Shown here piece by piece: positions 1 to 8,141 of a stretch of DNA of 64,000 bases; the first letter of the stretch is position 1, and the number at the start of each line of letters is the position of its first letter. Under the pieces are notes generated by a model. It was given only the letters and a program-made list of their open reading frames with translations, ran no database searches and was not told the origin of the DNA. The DNA is taken from positions 124,001 through 188,000 of the forward strand of contig NZ_QICS01000003.1 in NCBI RefSeq assembly GCF_003201285.1, given 5' to 3'. Both the position numbers and the translations under genes were made by a program. The stretch is from Lachnotalea glycerini (GTDB lineage Bacteria > Bacillota > Clostridia > Lachnospirales > Lachnospiraceae).

Positions 1-238
1 TGGACAGGGTGCCATGGCTGCATGTGATTTCACAATTGCTGATTCAAGCAAAGGAATTATAGGAGATGGTGGCCACTCTTATTCTATCAGATGGGTAGAT
101 TCAAACATCGTAGTGGTTATTAATCCTTGGGATACTTCTGGTCTTATTTATATGTCAAGAAGTCAATTTGAAAATTCAATCCGATATATGACCTATGTTG
201 ATGAAAATGCTAAAAAGGTTGTAGTATACTGGAACTAA
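1..238 (+). CDS. C-terminal end of a calpain-like cysteine peptidase (partial)
   Basis: The frame is open to the left edge, so the start lies outside the window; the ATG at 14 is internal. What is visible is about 78 residues. They contain GGHSYSI followed about 15 residues later by INPWDTS. This His and Asn-Pro-Trp pair matches the second and third catalytic positions of the calpain (C2) papain-like fold, where GHAY and RNPWG are usual. The catalytic Cys would lie upstream. The protein ends 14 residues after a VDENAKKVVVYWN-like strand, so little is missing at the C-terminus. Family assignment rests on this motif pair only. Confidence 0.5.
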   Translation, partial: GQGAMAACDFTIADSSKGIIGDGGHSYSIRWVDSNIVVVINPWDTSGLIYMSRSQFENSIRYMTYVDENAKKVVVYWN

Positions 239-240
239 TT

Positions 241-279
241 TTTAGAGGGTAAAAAATTATTTGATTTACTCCCTCTAAA
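241..279 (+). terminator. Hairpin after the peptidase gene
   Basis: TTTAGAGGG pairs with CCCTCTAAA around an AT-rich loop, starting 3 bases after the stop codon at 238. No long T-run follows, so termination strength is uncertain. Confidence 0.45.
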
Positions 280-292
280 TAGCTTTATATAT

Positions 293-332
293 AACAAGGA
301 CAAGATTCACAATATATGACCTTGCCCTTGTT
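293..332 (-). terminator. Hairpin downstream of the first AgrC-like kinase
   Basis: AACAAGG pairs with CCTTGTT, with an inner CAAG/CTTG pair. It lies about 40 bases past the end of the leftward kinase gene and could end its transcript. Confidence 0.4.
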
Positions 333-373
333 ACAATAAAATTTAAGTCGCATTACAAAATAATAAACTGACT

Positions 374-1690
374 TTAACTTGCTTTTTGATATGCTACTGG
401 TATCATTACAATTAATAAAACTTCTTTCTTTTCCTTATCAATACTAATTTCCACATCTCCATTATATTTAGTTGCAGCTATTCTTAGACTTTGCATAACC
501 AGACCATGCTCTTCATTAATTTGTTTGCCAGATATCGGTATACCCTTTGTATCCAAAACTGGGAGTGTTTCATAATTATTTTTAATGGTAAATATAACAG
601 CCGCATCATTTGTGATGGATTTTACCTGTATCAATCTATCTCCTCTACACTGCATACATCCCGCCATAGCATTGTCAAAGCTGTTCGTTAAAATAGCACA
701 AAGGTCAATCGTTTCAAGGTTATTTAAGCTACCCTTTTGTATCATTATTTTGGTTTTGATATTATGAATCTTAGCTGCATTACATTTCTCATATAATATA
801 ATATCAGCCAACTGATTACCTGTATCAAAGAATTCATTATAGCCTTCTACTTCTTCTAAACATTTATCAATATAAGAATTAGAAAGGTCTTGATTTTCTT
901 TACTTAAATTCCGGATAGCAGAAAGATGATTCTTCATATCCTCATACATCTTTTTTATATTCAAATTCTCTTGCTTCAATGTCGCATAATATTCATACTG
1001 ACCTTGATTGTAGAAATGAACCTTCATAACTTCCTGCTCCAGGTTTCGTCTGTAGAACACGAAATAAGAAGCCAAAATAAGTAAACAAACACTAAGTACA
1101 AAGACTGGTTGTATCTTATAATTAGAACTTTTATAAATAAATAAATTCATAATTAACACTAAGCTGGCAAGTCCAGATATTCCCTGTAGCATATAAATAA
1201 AAGTCTCGTATAAAGTATAATGATTGGTTTCCTTTCCAAATCTTTTAATAAATAATAAAATACATAAAAAATGAAATATCTTGGCAATAAATCCTGCCTG
1301 CATGAATAATATGTAATTATCGTAAATATTACTTAATTCTATGTCATCTCGTATTGCTAATATAATCACCATTGCAAAACTATCCCCAATTAGAGAGCAT
1401 AAGAATGCAATCAATTGATGTATAATAATACTTCTCAAGTTGGCATAAAATAACAACTTGAACATAATACTTGTTACTGTTATAAGAAAGAATGCTTTTA
1501 ACATAAATGGCAGACCTTGCTTGCTCCAATAGTTTGCTAATACTACACTAACAGGATAAACTGCTAAAATTATTCCACATTTGACGCCTTTTTGTTTTTT
1601 GTCATAAAGCCCATTACCAAAAAACCAGTAAATGATAGTCTCAATTAATAATATGATACTATCACCTAATAACTTAAATATTAAATCCAT
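374..1690 (-). CDS. AgrC-like sensor histidine kinase (GHKL family), copy 1
   Basis: A membrane histidine kinase of the peptide-sensing AgrC/ComD type. Residues 1-215 form six or so hydrophobic segments, the usual receptor for a cyclic autoinducer peptide. The phospho-acceptor is likely His255 in DMKNHLSAI. The GHKL ATPase follows, with the N box near 330-340 (AILTNSFDNA) and EHGLVMQSL near 395. It is closely similar along its full length to the kinase at 8142-9635, but lacks 8 residues in the linker just after the last membrane segment and lacks that copy's Cys-rich tail. No LytTR-type response regulator is in the window, so its partner must be elsewhere. The start is fixed by a GGAGG site shortly upstream. 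Confidence 0.85.
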   Translation of the reverse strand: MDLIFKLLGDSIILLIETIIYWFFGNGLYDKKQKGVKCGIILAVYPVSVVLANYWSKQGLPFMLKAFFLITVTSIMFKLLFYANLRSIIIHQLIAFLCSLIGDSFAMVIILAIRDDIELSNIYDNYILFMQAGFIAKIFHFLCILLFIKRFGKETNHYTLYETFIYMLQGISGLASLVLIMNLFIYKSSNYKIQPVFVLSVCLLILASYFVFYRRNLEQEVMKVHFYNQGQYEYYATLKQENLNIKKMYEDMKNHLSAIRNLSKENQDLSNSYIDKCLEEVEGYNEFFDTGNQLADIILYEKCNAAKIHNIKTKIMIQKGSLNNLETIDLCAILTNSFDNAMAGCMQCRGDRLIQVKSITNDAAVIFTIKNNYETLPVLDTKGIPISGKQINEEHGLVMQSLRIAATKYNGDVEISIDKEKKEVLLIVMIPVAYQKAS

Positions 1691-1740
1691 TGATATACCT
1701 CCAAATATCCTATATTACATTCCTTTATACCCTTTATCAG

Positions 1741-1805
1741 TTTATTAAAATTTAGACTCAACCGTATTATACTATATTTTTAAACACTTTTCTACATTTA
1801 TAGGT
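1741..1805 (-). promoter_or_regulatory. Promoter region of AgrC copy 1, duplicated at 9700-9765
   Basis: Read leftward, ATAAATGTAGAAA is followed by GTGTTTAAA and then ATATAGTATAATAC, giving a TATAAT -10 box and a poor -35. The same order with few changes lies upstream of the second kinase, so the duplication included the promoter, not only the gene. Confidence 0.5.
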
Positions 1806-1959
1806 CAAAAGAGTATTCTTTTGTTTAATAATGTGATAATTTCTAATATGGCAGAAAACTATCTATATTTTTTGTTTATTTATACTAATTATTCTAAATA
1901 ATGGATTAATATTTTTTTAACGTTTTGGTGAAATTTAACTGTATATTGCTACCTCTTTC

Positions 1960-2590
1960 TTTAATAAGGGGATAGGAACAGTCACATTCAATACTGGTGT
2001 TGAAGGAACAGATGAATATTTCAAACATATGGTTCAGTTAGGGATGAATACAAATTATGGATCACAAATCGGATTAACAGCTCCTAATGGATTATGGGAA
2101 AGAAAATCACATAAGAATTATATTAAATGTTGTCAAATAGAATGGGGTGCCACTCCAGTAGATGGAATAGCTGGTAAAAATACATGGGCGTCTTTGTTAA
2201 GTAGTAGAGGAAACACAGCGCGTTCTGCAACTGCTTTTGATACAAGTACGAGATTGACATTACTGCACAGAAATATAGTTTTGTCGCAGATATGTCAACT
2301 GGTTTTACCGGTAATATAGGTCAGGCAATGCCAAAAAATTGGGCGTATGAACAATATTTTGAGACTACCCAAGGTGGAATAGGAATTGATCAATGTATTG
2401 CATCTCCAAGAGCTACTGCAATATCCCCAGATGATTTTGTTTCATATGACACTCTAGAGGAACCAGCAATTATTCAAGAATTCAACGTTTATGAAAATGT
2501 TTTTAACTTAGCATGGGATTATATGAATAGCTTATCCTCTCCACTAAATGGAATTTTGTTGGTTACTTATTTGCATGAAAATGTTCTATG
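1960..2590 (+). pseudogene. Remnant of a peptidoglycan-binding / DUF1906-type glycoside hydrolase-like protein
   Basis: Two frames carry pieces of one protein. The first frame, open from about 1960, includes a peptidoglycan-binding-like segment (WGATPVDGIAGKNTW) and the start of a DUF1906-like domain (DTSTRLT). The coding then jumps to another frame at about 2283 with VADMSTGFTGNIGQAMPKNW and IGIDQCIASPRATAISPDD. The middle of the catalytic domain is missing and both the 5' end and the frame are broken, so no functional product is expected. This is the kind of lysin-like gene often associated with phage or secretion loci. The family name is from recall of the motifs. Confidence 0.55.
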
Positions 2591-2994
2591 ATTTCTCCGA
2601 CTAAAAATGAAACAAATGTTCCAACGGAAACGACCAAACTGTCAATATCGAATAAAGCATCAAAAAAAAATGATAAGGTAATTGGAAATTTGCAATACAA
2701 GTGCGAAAAAACATCTTTTAGCGATCCAATAAATAACATCATAAATAAAGAAATTATAGCATAGATAAAATATAGTATAAAGTTATGAATGCCAAGGCGT
2801 TTGACAGTAGCTCTACCCATAAAAAAGCCAATAAAAAATACAAATAAGTATATATATAAGTATATTACTAGTAAACCCAAAAAAGCTAGTGGTACATTAT
2901 ACTTTGGGAGTAAATAAAATGCAATGAAGTATGCCAATATTGCACATAGGAAATATATTAAAAATGGAACATATGCTTTTACTAATTTCTGCAT
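2563..2994 (-). CDS. Hypothetical integral membrane protein (143 aa)
   Basis: Not recognised. About four hydrophobic segments make up most of the protein, with basic residues between them (GRATVKRLG) and an EIIEHFHANK tail. The start is supported by AAAGGAG seven bases upstream of the ATG. Its 3' end overlaps the tail of the opposite-strand hydrolase remnant, which suggests that remnant was truncated by whatever brought this gene in. No neighbour gives a function. Confidence 0.5.
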   Translation of the reverse strand: MQKLVKAYVPFLIYFLCAILAYFIAFYLLPKYNVPLAFLGLLVIYLYIYLFVFFIGFFMGRATVKRLGIHNFILYFIYAIISLFMMLFIGSLKDVFSHLYCKFPITLSFFFDALFDIDSLVVSVGTFVSFLVGEIIEHFHANK

Positions 2995-3240
2995 GAAAAA
3001 CTCCTTTCATTTGATATATACTGCCTCGCTGCATCTTTTTTTTATCCATTTTTATTTTGAACTCTTCTAATATTTTTTTCATTTATTACCTCTTCAATTT
3101 CGTTAATGTTCTAAGATATCCTAATATTTTTATAATTTCAATTCCATATTCTGACTATTATTTTACTCTGATTTTCATTGATTTACCATTATTAAATTTA
3201 TTTTTTAGTTTTATTACCTAAATCTTTTGCATTAACTTGT

Positions 3241-3602
3241 CTACTTGTATTGAACTATAAATATCACCTGATACTTCTCCGATTTCGTAAAGAAAATTTG
3301 AAACTTCTGACTTTTTGAAATTGAAGCGAAATGGAGTGTACGGAATTGTGCAATTGTCGCATGATTCGGAGCTTTCGAGTCTTCCAAAAGATACATGAAA
3401 TTCACATCACGATGACAAGCTTTTTCGATATCCCATGAAGAATAAATTATGTTCATGTAAGCATAGAGCATAATCTTTAGCATCTGTCGTGGCGTTGCTG
3501 TATTTTTCCGGAACCGGAAATAAGTCGTAAATAAATCTGATAAATCCATCTACTCAACATACTGACTTAGCAAACGCACCGCTAATATGATTCCACCTCA
3601 CG
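3241..3602 (-). pseudogene. IS1182-type transposase N-terminal fragment
   Basis: Residues ATPRQMLKIMLYAYMN, DIEKACHRDVNFMYLLED and HATIAQFRTLHFA match the conserved N-terminal region of IS1182-family (DUF772-type) transposases. The reading continues upstream of the first ATG (3549) as VRLLSQYVE, but a TAG codon interrupts it directly before MDLSDLFTTY. Similarity stops after LHFASISK and the whole catalytic part is absent. It is a dead fragment of roughly 115 codons. Confidence 0.75.
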
Positions 3603-3672
3603 ATGGACACCCTTGGCTTTGGCTGTATCCTTCCCACTGCCGGGCGGATTGGGGACTTACACCCGTTAAAAC

Positions 3673-3691
3673 GTGTGCCCACCGGGCACAC
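3673..3691 (-). terminator. Perfect 8-bp GC-rich hairpin
   Basis: GTGTGCCC, loop ACC, GGGCACAC. Leftward transcription reads TTTT two bases after the stem, so it could terminate the transporter operon ending at 3734. It sits in GC-richer DNA (3600-3690) unlike its surroundings, probably part of the IS remnant. Confidence 0.45.
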
Positions 3692-3694
3692 TAT

Positions 3695-3727
3695 AACCCT
3701 TTCAAATTTATCCAATTTAAAAGGGTT
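3695..3727. terminator. Hairpin after the ABC ATPase gene
   Basis: AACCCTTT pairs with AAAGGGTT, followed on the plus strand by TTTTTAAA. It begins 7 bases from the stop codon of the leftward ATPase gene and is symmetrical enough to act in either direction. Confidence 0.5.
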
Positions 3728-3733
3728 TTTAAA

Positions 3734-4390
3734 TTACAAAGTTATTCCTGCCATTATCTCGTATAAACCCCCAGCTTCTAACTTAATGACTCTTGAGCAT
3801 AAGATATCAATATCCTCTTGATTATGGCTTGTAATTAAGATTGTTTTGCCCATCTTTTTATAATCCATTAAGATTTCTTTCATTGCTTTGTTCATTTCTT
3901 TATCTATTGCATTGAAAGGCTCATCTAGCAGAAGTAACCCTGGATCCTCCATAATAGCCATGGCGAATCGTAATCTTTGTTTCATCCCCAATGAATATTT
4001 CTTGACTGGTTTTTTTTCCTCAGAATTTAAACCGACTAGTTCCATATATTCTTTTATTTGAGTGCAATCAATGATATTCTGGATAGAAGCTATATATTTC
4101 AAGTTATGAAACCCTGTTTCATTTTCAAGAAAGCCAGTATTATCAAGCATAATACCAATATCCTCTGCAAAACTTCCATTACCTATGTTTTTATTATTGA
4201 CTCTAATCTGTCCCTCTGTCGGAAGCATAAGCCCGCATATTAGTTTATATAACACTGATTTTCCACTTCCGTTCTGCCCAACTATTCCTATCAATTCACC
4301 TTTTTTGACACTTAAATTTATATTGCTAAGTACAGTTGTTTTGTAAAATTTCTTTGTAACATTTTTAATTTCAATCACTGTATTATTCAT
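3734..4390 (-). CDS. ABC transporter ATP-binding protein of the secreted-peptide unit
   Basis: A 218-aa stand-alone nucleotide-binding subunit. Walker A is GQNGSGKS (about 37-44), the signature is YSLGMKQRL (about 131), Walker B is LLLLDEP and the switch His lies in ITSHNQ. The short C-terminus is typical of lantibiotic or bacteriocin self-protection transporters (LanF-like). It is the last gene of a leftward unit with three permeases and a secreted protein, 12 bases after the third permease, and has AAAAGGAG before its start. Its likely role is to power export of, or immunity to, the secreted product at 6747-7187. Confidence 0.85.
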   Translation of the reverse strand: MNNTVIEIKNVTKKFYKTTVLSNINLSVKKGELIGIVGQNGSGKSVLYKLICGLMLPTEGQIRVNNKNIGNGSFAEDIGIMLDNTGFLENETGFHNLKYIASIQNIIDCTQIKEYMELVGLNSEEKKPVKKYSLGMKQRLRFAMAIMEDPGLLLLDEPFNAIDKEMNKAMKEILMDYKKMGKTILITSHNQEDIDILCSRVIKLEAGGLYEIMAGITL

Positions 4391-4402
4391 TATAATCTCC
4401 TT

Positions 4403-5167
4403 TTATATATATTTCTCCAGATTCTTCTTTATACGACTTATAACAGCAAAAACAAGCAGTGTTGCCAGTACCATTTGATAACCCCATGAAAACTGATAGG
4501 TAAAAGTATTATTATATAAGGAAAAGATACCATGGCACAAAGGCAGATATTGAAATATCACAAGGTTATATTTAAACAAAAATATAAGTACTAGTTGAAA
4601 TGTCTGTAAAATGATAAAGCTGCTATTTAAAGAACCTATACCAATTGCCAGTAAACAAATGAGTAAAATAAAAATGAATGTATTTAAAATACCTGTACTA
4701 AAAAGCATAAAATAATTGCAATTCATCATTTCAAACACGCACTTCAAATAGTGGTTTATTGGTAACAACTCATGAAAGAAAAGAATAAATAAGAAAGATA
4801 CCATATAAAATAGTACATAATAAAATATTATATAAATAAGTATTCGAGCAATTACGGATAACAAATAATTTAATATATTTCCTATTTTCAAAATGCGTAT
4901 CACTAATAAAGAATTCATTTCCTCTTTTATTTTATAAATACCAAAAGCGATTATTACCGTCTGTAAAAATAGCCACATAAAAAACATGGTATCAATTTTT
5001 TCAGATCCAAAAAAATATAAAACAAGAGTATACATTAGTCCGTCTTTTGAGTATCCAATACATACAGCTGCAATCAAATTGTATAGTATAATCAACAGTA
5101 AAAGATATGTTATGAATTTTTTAATATCTTTCTTGACCGAAAATAAGGTTTTATGGAGTAATTTCAT
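4403..5167 (-). CDS. ABC transporter permease, third of three
   Basis: Six hydrophobic segments in about 254 residues, starting MKLLHKTLF. The start at 5167 is preferred over upstream codons because AAAGGAG lies 9 bases before it and its ATG overlaps the stop codon of the preceding permease (ATGA). No sequence signature beyond the membrane pattern is visible; function is inferred from the adjacent ATPase. Three small permeases with one ATPase resemble LanFEG-type immunity exporters, which have two, so one may be a duplicated or auxiliary subunit. Confidence 0.7.
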   Translation of the reverse strand: MKLLHKTLFSVKKDIKKFITYLLLLIILYNLIAAVCIGYSKDGLMYTLVLYFFGSEKIDTMFFMWLFLQTVIIAFGIYKIKEEMNSLLVIRILKIGNILNYLLSVIARILIYIIFYYVLFYMVSFLFILFFHELLPINHYLKCVFEMMNCNYFMLFSTGILNTFIFILLICLLAIGIGSLNSSFIILQTFQLVLIFLFKYNLVIFQYLPLCHGIFSLYNNTFTYQFSWGYQMVLATLLVFAVISRIKKNLEKYI

Positions 5168-5943
5168 GTATGATACTCCTTTATATCCGTTTTCTTTAGG
5201 CTTAGATAATAAATAAATGTTAGGATAAAGATTAAGAGTACCCAATAAAGGATATTAACCGAATCATTTAACTTGTTATCGTTATAACCAATTATCACAT
5301 TTCCTAGCATGGTATATTTTGCTATATCATTCAACTTGCTTAAAAAACTACTGTAATTTAATAGACATAATAAAATCATAATTATTACGGCTAGATATTT
5401 TTGCTTAAAAATCTGATTAAGCGTTAGCATAATTAAGTTCAACACGGTGAAATAAAAAAACAAATTAATGAGAAAAGGCATTAAAAAATCTTCTAGTTTT
5501 AAATTCTCATTGTAAATGGAGCTATAAATATATTTTGTAAAATCAGTCCACTCAAATTTATGATGAGATAGTGAAATACTTTGAATCAATGATATTAACA
5601 CTGATGTTAAAATGCAACTTATAGATATGATTATAGAAGATGTAACTTTAATAAGAAATAAATTCTTTCTATTATTACATCTCATTACAAAATGAATATC
5701 ATAATTATTATCTGTAACCATTTTATGTAACAGCATTAAAATAAAGACAGAGTGAAATAATGTTAACTGCAGACTATTTCCCATATGCCAGTAGAAAAGC
5801 TCATGAAAAATAATGTTATGATTTGTATACATATTTCGTAGTACAAGAAAATTATACGTAAAAAAAATTAAATATACTATTATGTAATTGCTAATACCTC
5901 TTAATATCTTAACGTTAAAATAATAAATAAATCTATTCTTCAT
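5164..5943 (-). CDS. ABC transporter permease, second of three
   Basis: A 259-aa protein with about six membrane segments and an asparagine- and tyrosine-rich sequence. Its first codons overlap the end of the first permease gene by 11 bases and its stop overlaps the next start, so the three permeases are translationally coupled. The AGGAGG upstream is rather distant. It has no motif of its own; the role is inferred from its place between two other permeases and ahead of the ATPase. Confidence 0.7.
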   Translation of the reverse strand: MKNRFIYYFNVKILRGISNYIIVYLIFFTYNFLVLRNMYTNHNIIFHELFYWHMGNSLQLTLFHSVFILMLLHKMVTDNNYDIHFVMRCNNRKNLFLIKVTSSIIISISCILTSVLISLIQSISLSHHKFEWTDFTKYIYSSIYNENLKLEDFLMPFLINLFFYFTVLNLIMLTLNQIFKQKYLAVIIMILLCLLNYSSFLSKLNDIAKYTMLGNVIIGYNDNKLNDSVNILYWVLLIFILTFIYYLSLKKTDIKEYHT

Positions 5944-6688
5944 TTACAGCCACCCTCCTATAAAAAAGACAGTAGGAAATCATTAATACTGCTATTTTAT
6001 AGATTGCATTAAAAACAATATTTGTTTCTTCATACGAATTGATATCTAATAAAGTAATTGGATTTAGATCTATAAAAGAATTGGCAAAAAACATAGCTGA
6101 AAAGATGAAGAATGCAAAAGGGATTAACATAATTAAATATTTATTTTGGGTATAAGTGGATACTACTAATCCCAGGACTGAGAAAATAAAACCACATATA
6201 AAACTATTGGCAGAATACAGTAAACAATATAAAATTGGTGAATTTATAAAAAAATCCTGACCATGTGTAATATAGGTTACAATAGTTGAATCTACAATTG
6301 ACGTTCCATTTTTGATAACAGAAATAATCAAAAACACTACTGTTGGCAAGGAAACTGCTACTCCACCACCAATGCCACACGATAGTACTTTTGACAAAAT
6401 ATATCTCTTTTTACTTACTTTCATAAAAACATAATTTGTATATCCTGTCTTATACTCCTCTGAATAAATATCAGCATAAGGAACACATGCAAGCAAAGGA
6501 TATAACAATGCAAATATGCATGAAGTTCCAGTACAAATAGCATTAAAGTAAGTATCTGCAAAATCAGTATTACTATATAAAAATAAGGACTCATAACTCC
6601 CAACTATTAAACAAATAAACGAAATTACTAATGAAAACAACATTTTTTTATTCAATATTGCCCTTTTTAAATCATTTGAAAAAAGCAT
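5933..6688 (-). CDS. ABC transporter permease, first of three
   Basis: About 251 residues with six membrane segments, including the DIYSEEYKTGYTNYVFMKVSK region typical of ABC-2 type permeases after the second segment. I start it at MLFSNDLKRAIL (6688) because the extra upstream codons are not typical of the family and a purine-rich AGGCAGGG lies just before this ATG. A perfect 11-bp hairpin separates it from the secreted-protein gene upstream. Confidence 0.7.
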   Translation of the reverse strand: MLFSNDLKRAILNKKMLFSLVISFICLIVGSYESLFLYSNTDFADTYFNAICTGTSCIFALLYPLLACVPYADIYSEEYKTGYTNYVFMKVSKKRYILSKVLSCGIGGGVAVSLPTVVFLIISVIKNGTSIVDSTIVTYITHGQDFFINSPILYCLLYSANSFICGFIFSVLGLVVSTYTQNKYLIMLIPFAFFIFSAMFFANSFIDLNPITLLDINSYEETNIVFNAIYKIAVLMISYCLFYRRVAVNEE

Positions 6689-6707
6689 AATAATCCCTGC
6701 CTTAATA

Positions 6708-6738
6708 TGCATGACAGCCTATAATCAGCTGTCATGCA
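6708..6738 (-). promoter_or_regulatory. Intercistronic hairpin between secreted peptide and transporter genes
   Basis: TGCATGACAGC and its exact complement form an 11-bp perfect stem around a 9-base loop. In the leftward direction no T-run follows, so it looks like an mRNA-stabilising or attenuating element that would let the peptide gene be expressed above the transporter genes. Confidence 0.5.
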
Positions 6739-6746
6739 TAATTTTT

Positions 6747-7187
6747 TTAGTATGTATCAGGTGACCAGTATCCTGATACTGTACCGCTAGTAAAATTTGT
6801 TAGAGAAGTTGAAATATTAAGCTTCAATACAACTTCGTCTTCATATACAGCTGCTGCTATATTCCCGTCAGCATCAATATAATCTTGATATTTCATATAT
6901 TTCTTACCAGTTGTAGTATATGATGTTTTATCCGTACAGTTAGTTCCAGTATAATAATACGACTTAGATTCAGCAAACTCTAGCCAACATACAAATGACC
7001 CTGAAGACTTTTTCGATGCATTATTTGTTCCTTTCTCAGTTGAATCAGCCTTTTTAGCAGAAGTGCTTTCATAATCAGCATATTTGTACACAGTACCACC
7101 GTATGATTGTGATGCAAATACAGTGTTTGCAATAAAAAGACATCCTAAAACGGCAAAAGTTACGACTTTTTTCTTTATATTCTTCAT
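6747..7187 (-). CDS. Secreted protein, possible bacteriocin-like product
   Basis: A clear signal peptide (KNIKKK basic start, hydrophobic core, cleavage near VFA|SQ) precedes about 120 residues rich in Tyr, Thr, Ser and Lys, with two Cys (FVCWLEF and NCTDK) and the ending SGYWSPDTY. The GGTVYKYADY start of the mature part recalls lactococcin 972-type bacteriocins, but the rest does not align convincingly, so I leave the family open. Neither possible ATG (7205 or 7187) has a good ribosome site. It is the first gene of the unit with three permeases and one ATPase, which are likely its export or immunity system. Confidence 0.6.
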   Translation of the reverse strand: MKNIKKKVVTFAVLGCLFIANTVFASQSYGGTVYKYADYESTSAKKADSTEKGTNNASKKSSGSFVCWLEFAESKSYYYTGTNCTDKTSYTTTGKKYMKYQDYIDADGNIAAAVYEDEVVLKLNISTSLTNFTSGTVSGYWSPDTY

Positions 7188-7227
7188 TTTAATAGATATT
7201 ACCATATTATACCATTTGTCTCAAGCT

Positions 7228-7245
7228 TATAATGTCGACATTATA
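7228..7245 (-). promoter_or_regulatory. Perfect 18-bp palindrome over the promoter of the secreted-protein unit
   Basis: TATAATGTCGACATTATA is its own reverse complement. Its right half supplies a TATAAT box for leftward transcription about 40-60 bases ahead of the secreted-protein start. ATGTCG is also repeated directly here. It is a likely operator. Confidence 0.55.
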
Positions 7246-7577
7246 CGACATATATTAAATTAAGCCTGTGTCGCATAAACATTGCCCCAGTTTCAATTAG
7301 ACAGATCAATTTAATAAAGGGCATTTTCCGGAGGTAGCAGAATAAATTAGACATTATTTATAAAGAGCTTACGTAATATTTTGATGTATATCTGCCCTCA
7401 AATAAAAAGTGCTCAAGAAATACAATCGCATCATATGCAGATGGTTTTGTAACATTGTTTCAATTTTTTAAGATGAAAAAAACAAGAATCATTACAGCAG
7501 CCAGTAATACCTAGGCGAGTGATTTGACGTTTACTATTTAAGTCGTTTATTAAAATTTACAACGTAAAATACGCACG
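7246..7577. other. Gene-free stretch
   Basis: No coding frame with a ribosome site is visible. Several short frames are interrupted by stops, and base composition varies sharply (CATTTTCCGGAGGTAGCAG near 7322), so this may be decayed mobile-element DNA, but I recognise nothing. Confidence 0.4.
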
Positions 7578-7579
7578 AT

Positions 7580-7626
7580 AAAAAACGCCTTTATGAGTTA
7601 AAAATTTTCTCATAAAAGCGTTTTTT
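7580..7626 (-). terminator. Strong bidirectional terminator
   Basis: AAAAACGC-CTTTATGAG pairs with CTCATAAAAGCGTTTTT, with a T-run on both sides. It closes the small membrane protein gene ending at 7636. Confidence 0.8.
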
Positions 7627-7635
7627 GTTTTAGTA

Positions 7636-7890
7636 TTATAATTTTATATTCAGTTTTTTATTAAGCCAAATTGCTAACTTATAGATAAAATAACATAGTA
7701 TAATGTTAATAAAAAAATTAAATAAATTAACACTAATTCCTTTATAAATTGGTTCAATGTAATTTCTGATTGTTAAAAAGTATATTGGAAATCCGAAATA
7801 AATTTCTTCAATAAATTGTCCTTGAATTATAAACAAAATAATACTAAAAATAATAAATATTAAAAAAGATAATAATAATTTTTTTTTCAA
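7636..7890 (-). CDS. Small membrane protein (84 aa, TTG start)
   Basis: Two hydrophobic segments (about 5-22 and 58-76) flank a loop with IEPIYKG, and the ends are lysine-rich. The start is TTG, supported by AAAGGAG eight bases upstream. It lies between a broken secreted-peptide gene and a strong terminator, in a block of peptide-signalling genes, so an immunity or accessory role is possible. It matches no family I know. Confidence 0.55.
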   Translation of the reverse strand: MKKKLLLSFLIFIIFSIILFIIQGQFIEEIYFGFPIYFLTIRNYIEPIYKGISVNLFNFFINIILCYFIYKLAIWLNKKLNIKL

Positions 7891-7935
7891 TAAATTACTC
7901 CTTTATTCTAATTTTAATGTAACTCCACTTAAATA

Positions 7936-8071
7936 TTATTTTACAGAATCTACTGAAAAATATTGAGGTTTACCATTTACATGTTTGTATGAATAACCCA
8001 TATAAACATTATTTATTCCAACATAATAATGTTAAACCATCAAATACTGCAAAAGGATTATACCAATGTAC
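7936..8071 (-). pseudogene. Frame-broken C-terminus of a small secreted-type peptide gene
   Basis: Leftward, VHWYNPFAVFDG in one frame is followed, after a frameshift near 8035, by VGINNVYMGYSYKHVNGKP and ends QYFSVDSVK. The repeated aromatic and glycine pattern resembles secreted bacteriocin-type products. No start codon or signal peptide remains upstream within reach. It sits directly ahead of the small membrane protein gene at 7890. Confidence 0.4.
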
Positions 8072-8141
8072 ATACTATCACTCTTCTAACATTCTTCTCT
8101 TATTATACATTATCGATTTACAATTTAAGTAGTAGTACAAT

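Noticed and set aside
2897-3082. 61-aa leftward ORF with GAGGTAATAAATG start
   Set aside because: Only about 35 residues lie outside the membrane-protein gene in another frame and its content is low complexity; treated as part of the leader of that gene.
3603-3821. Rightward ORF with LGFGCILPTAGRIGDLHP
   Set aside because: It lies in hairpin-rich DNA next to the IS remnant and runs antisense into the ATPase gene; not a credible gene.
6747-7187. Lactococcin 972 family bacteriocin
   Set aside because: GGTxYKY at the start fits, but the long Lys/Ser middle, size and the type of linked permeases do not; no large TIGR01654-type membrane protein is present.
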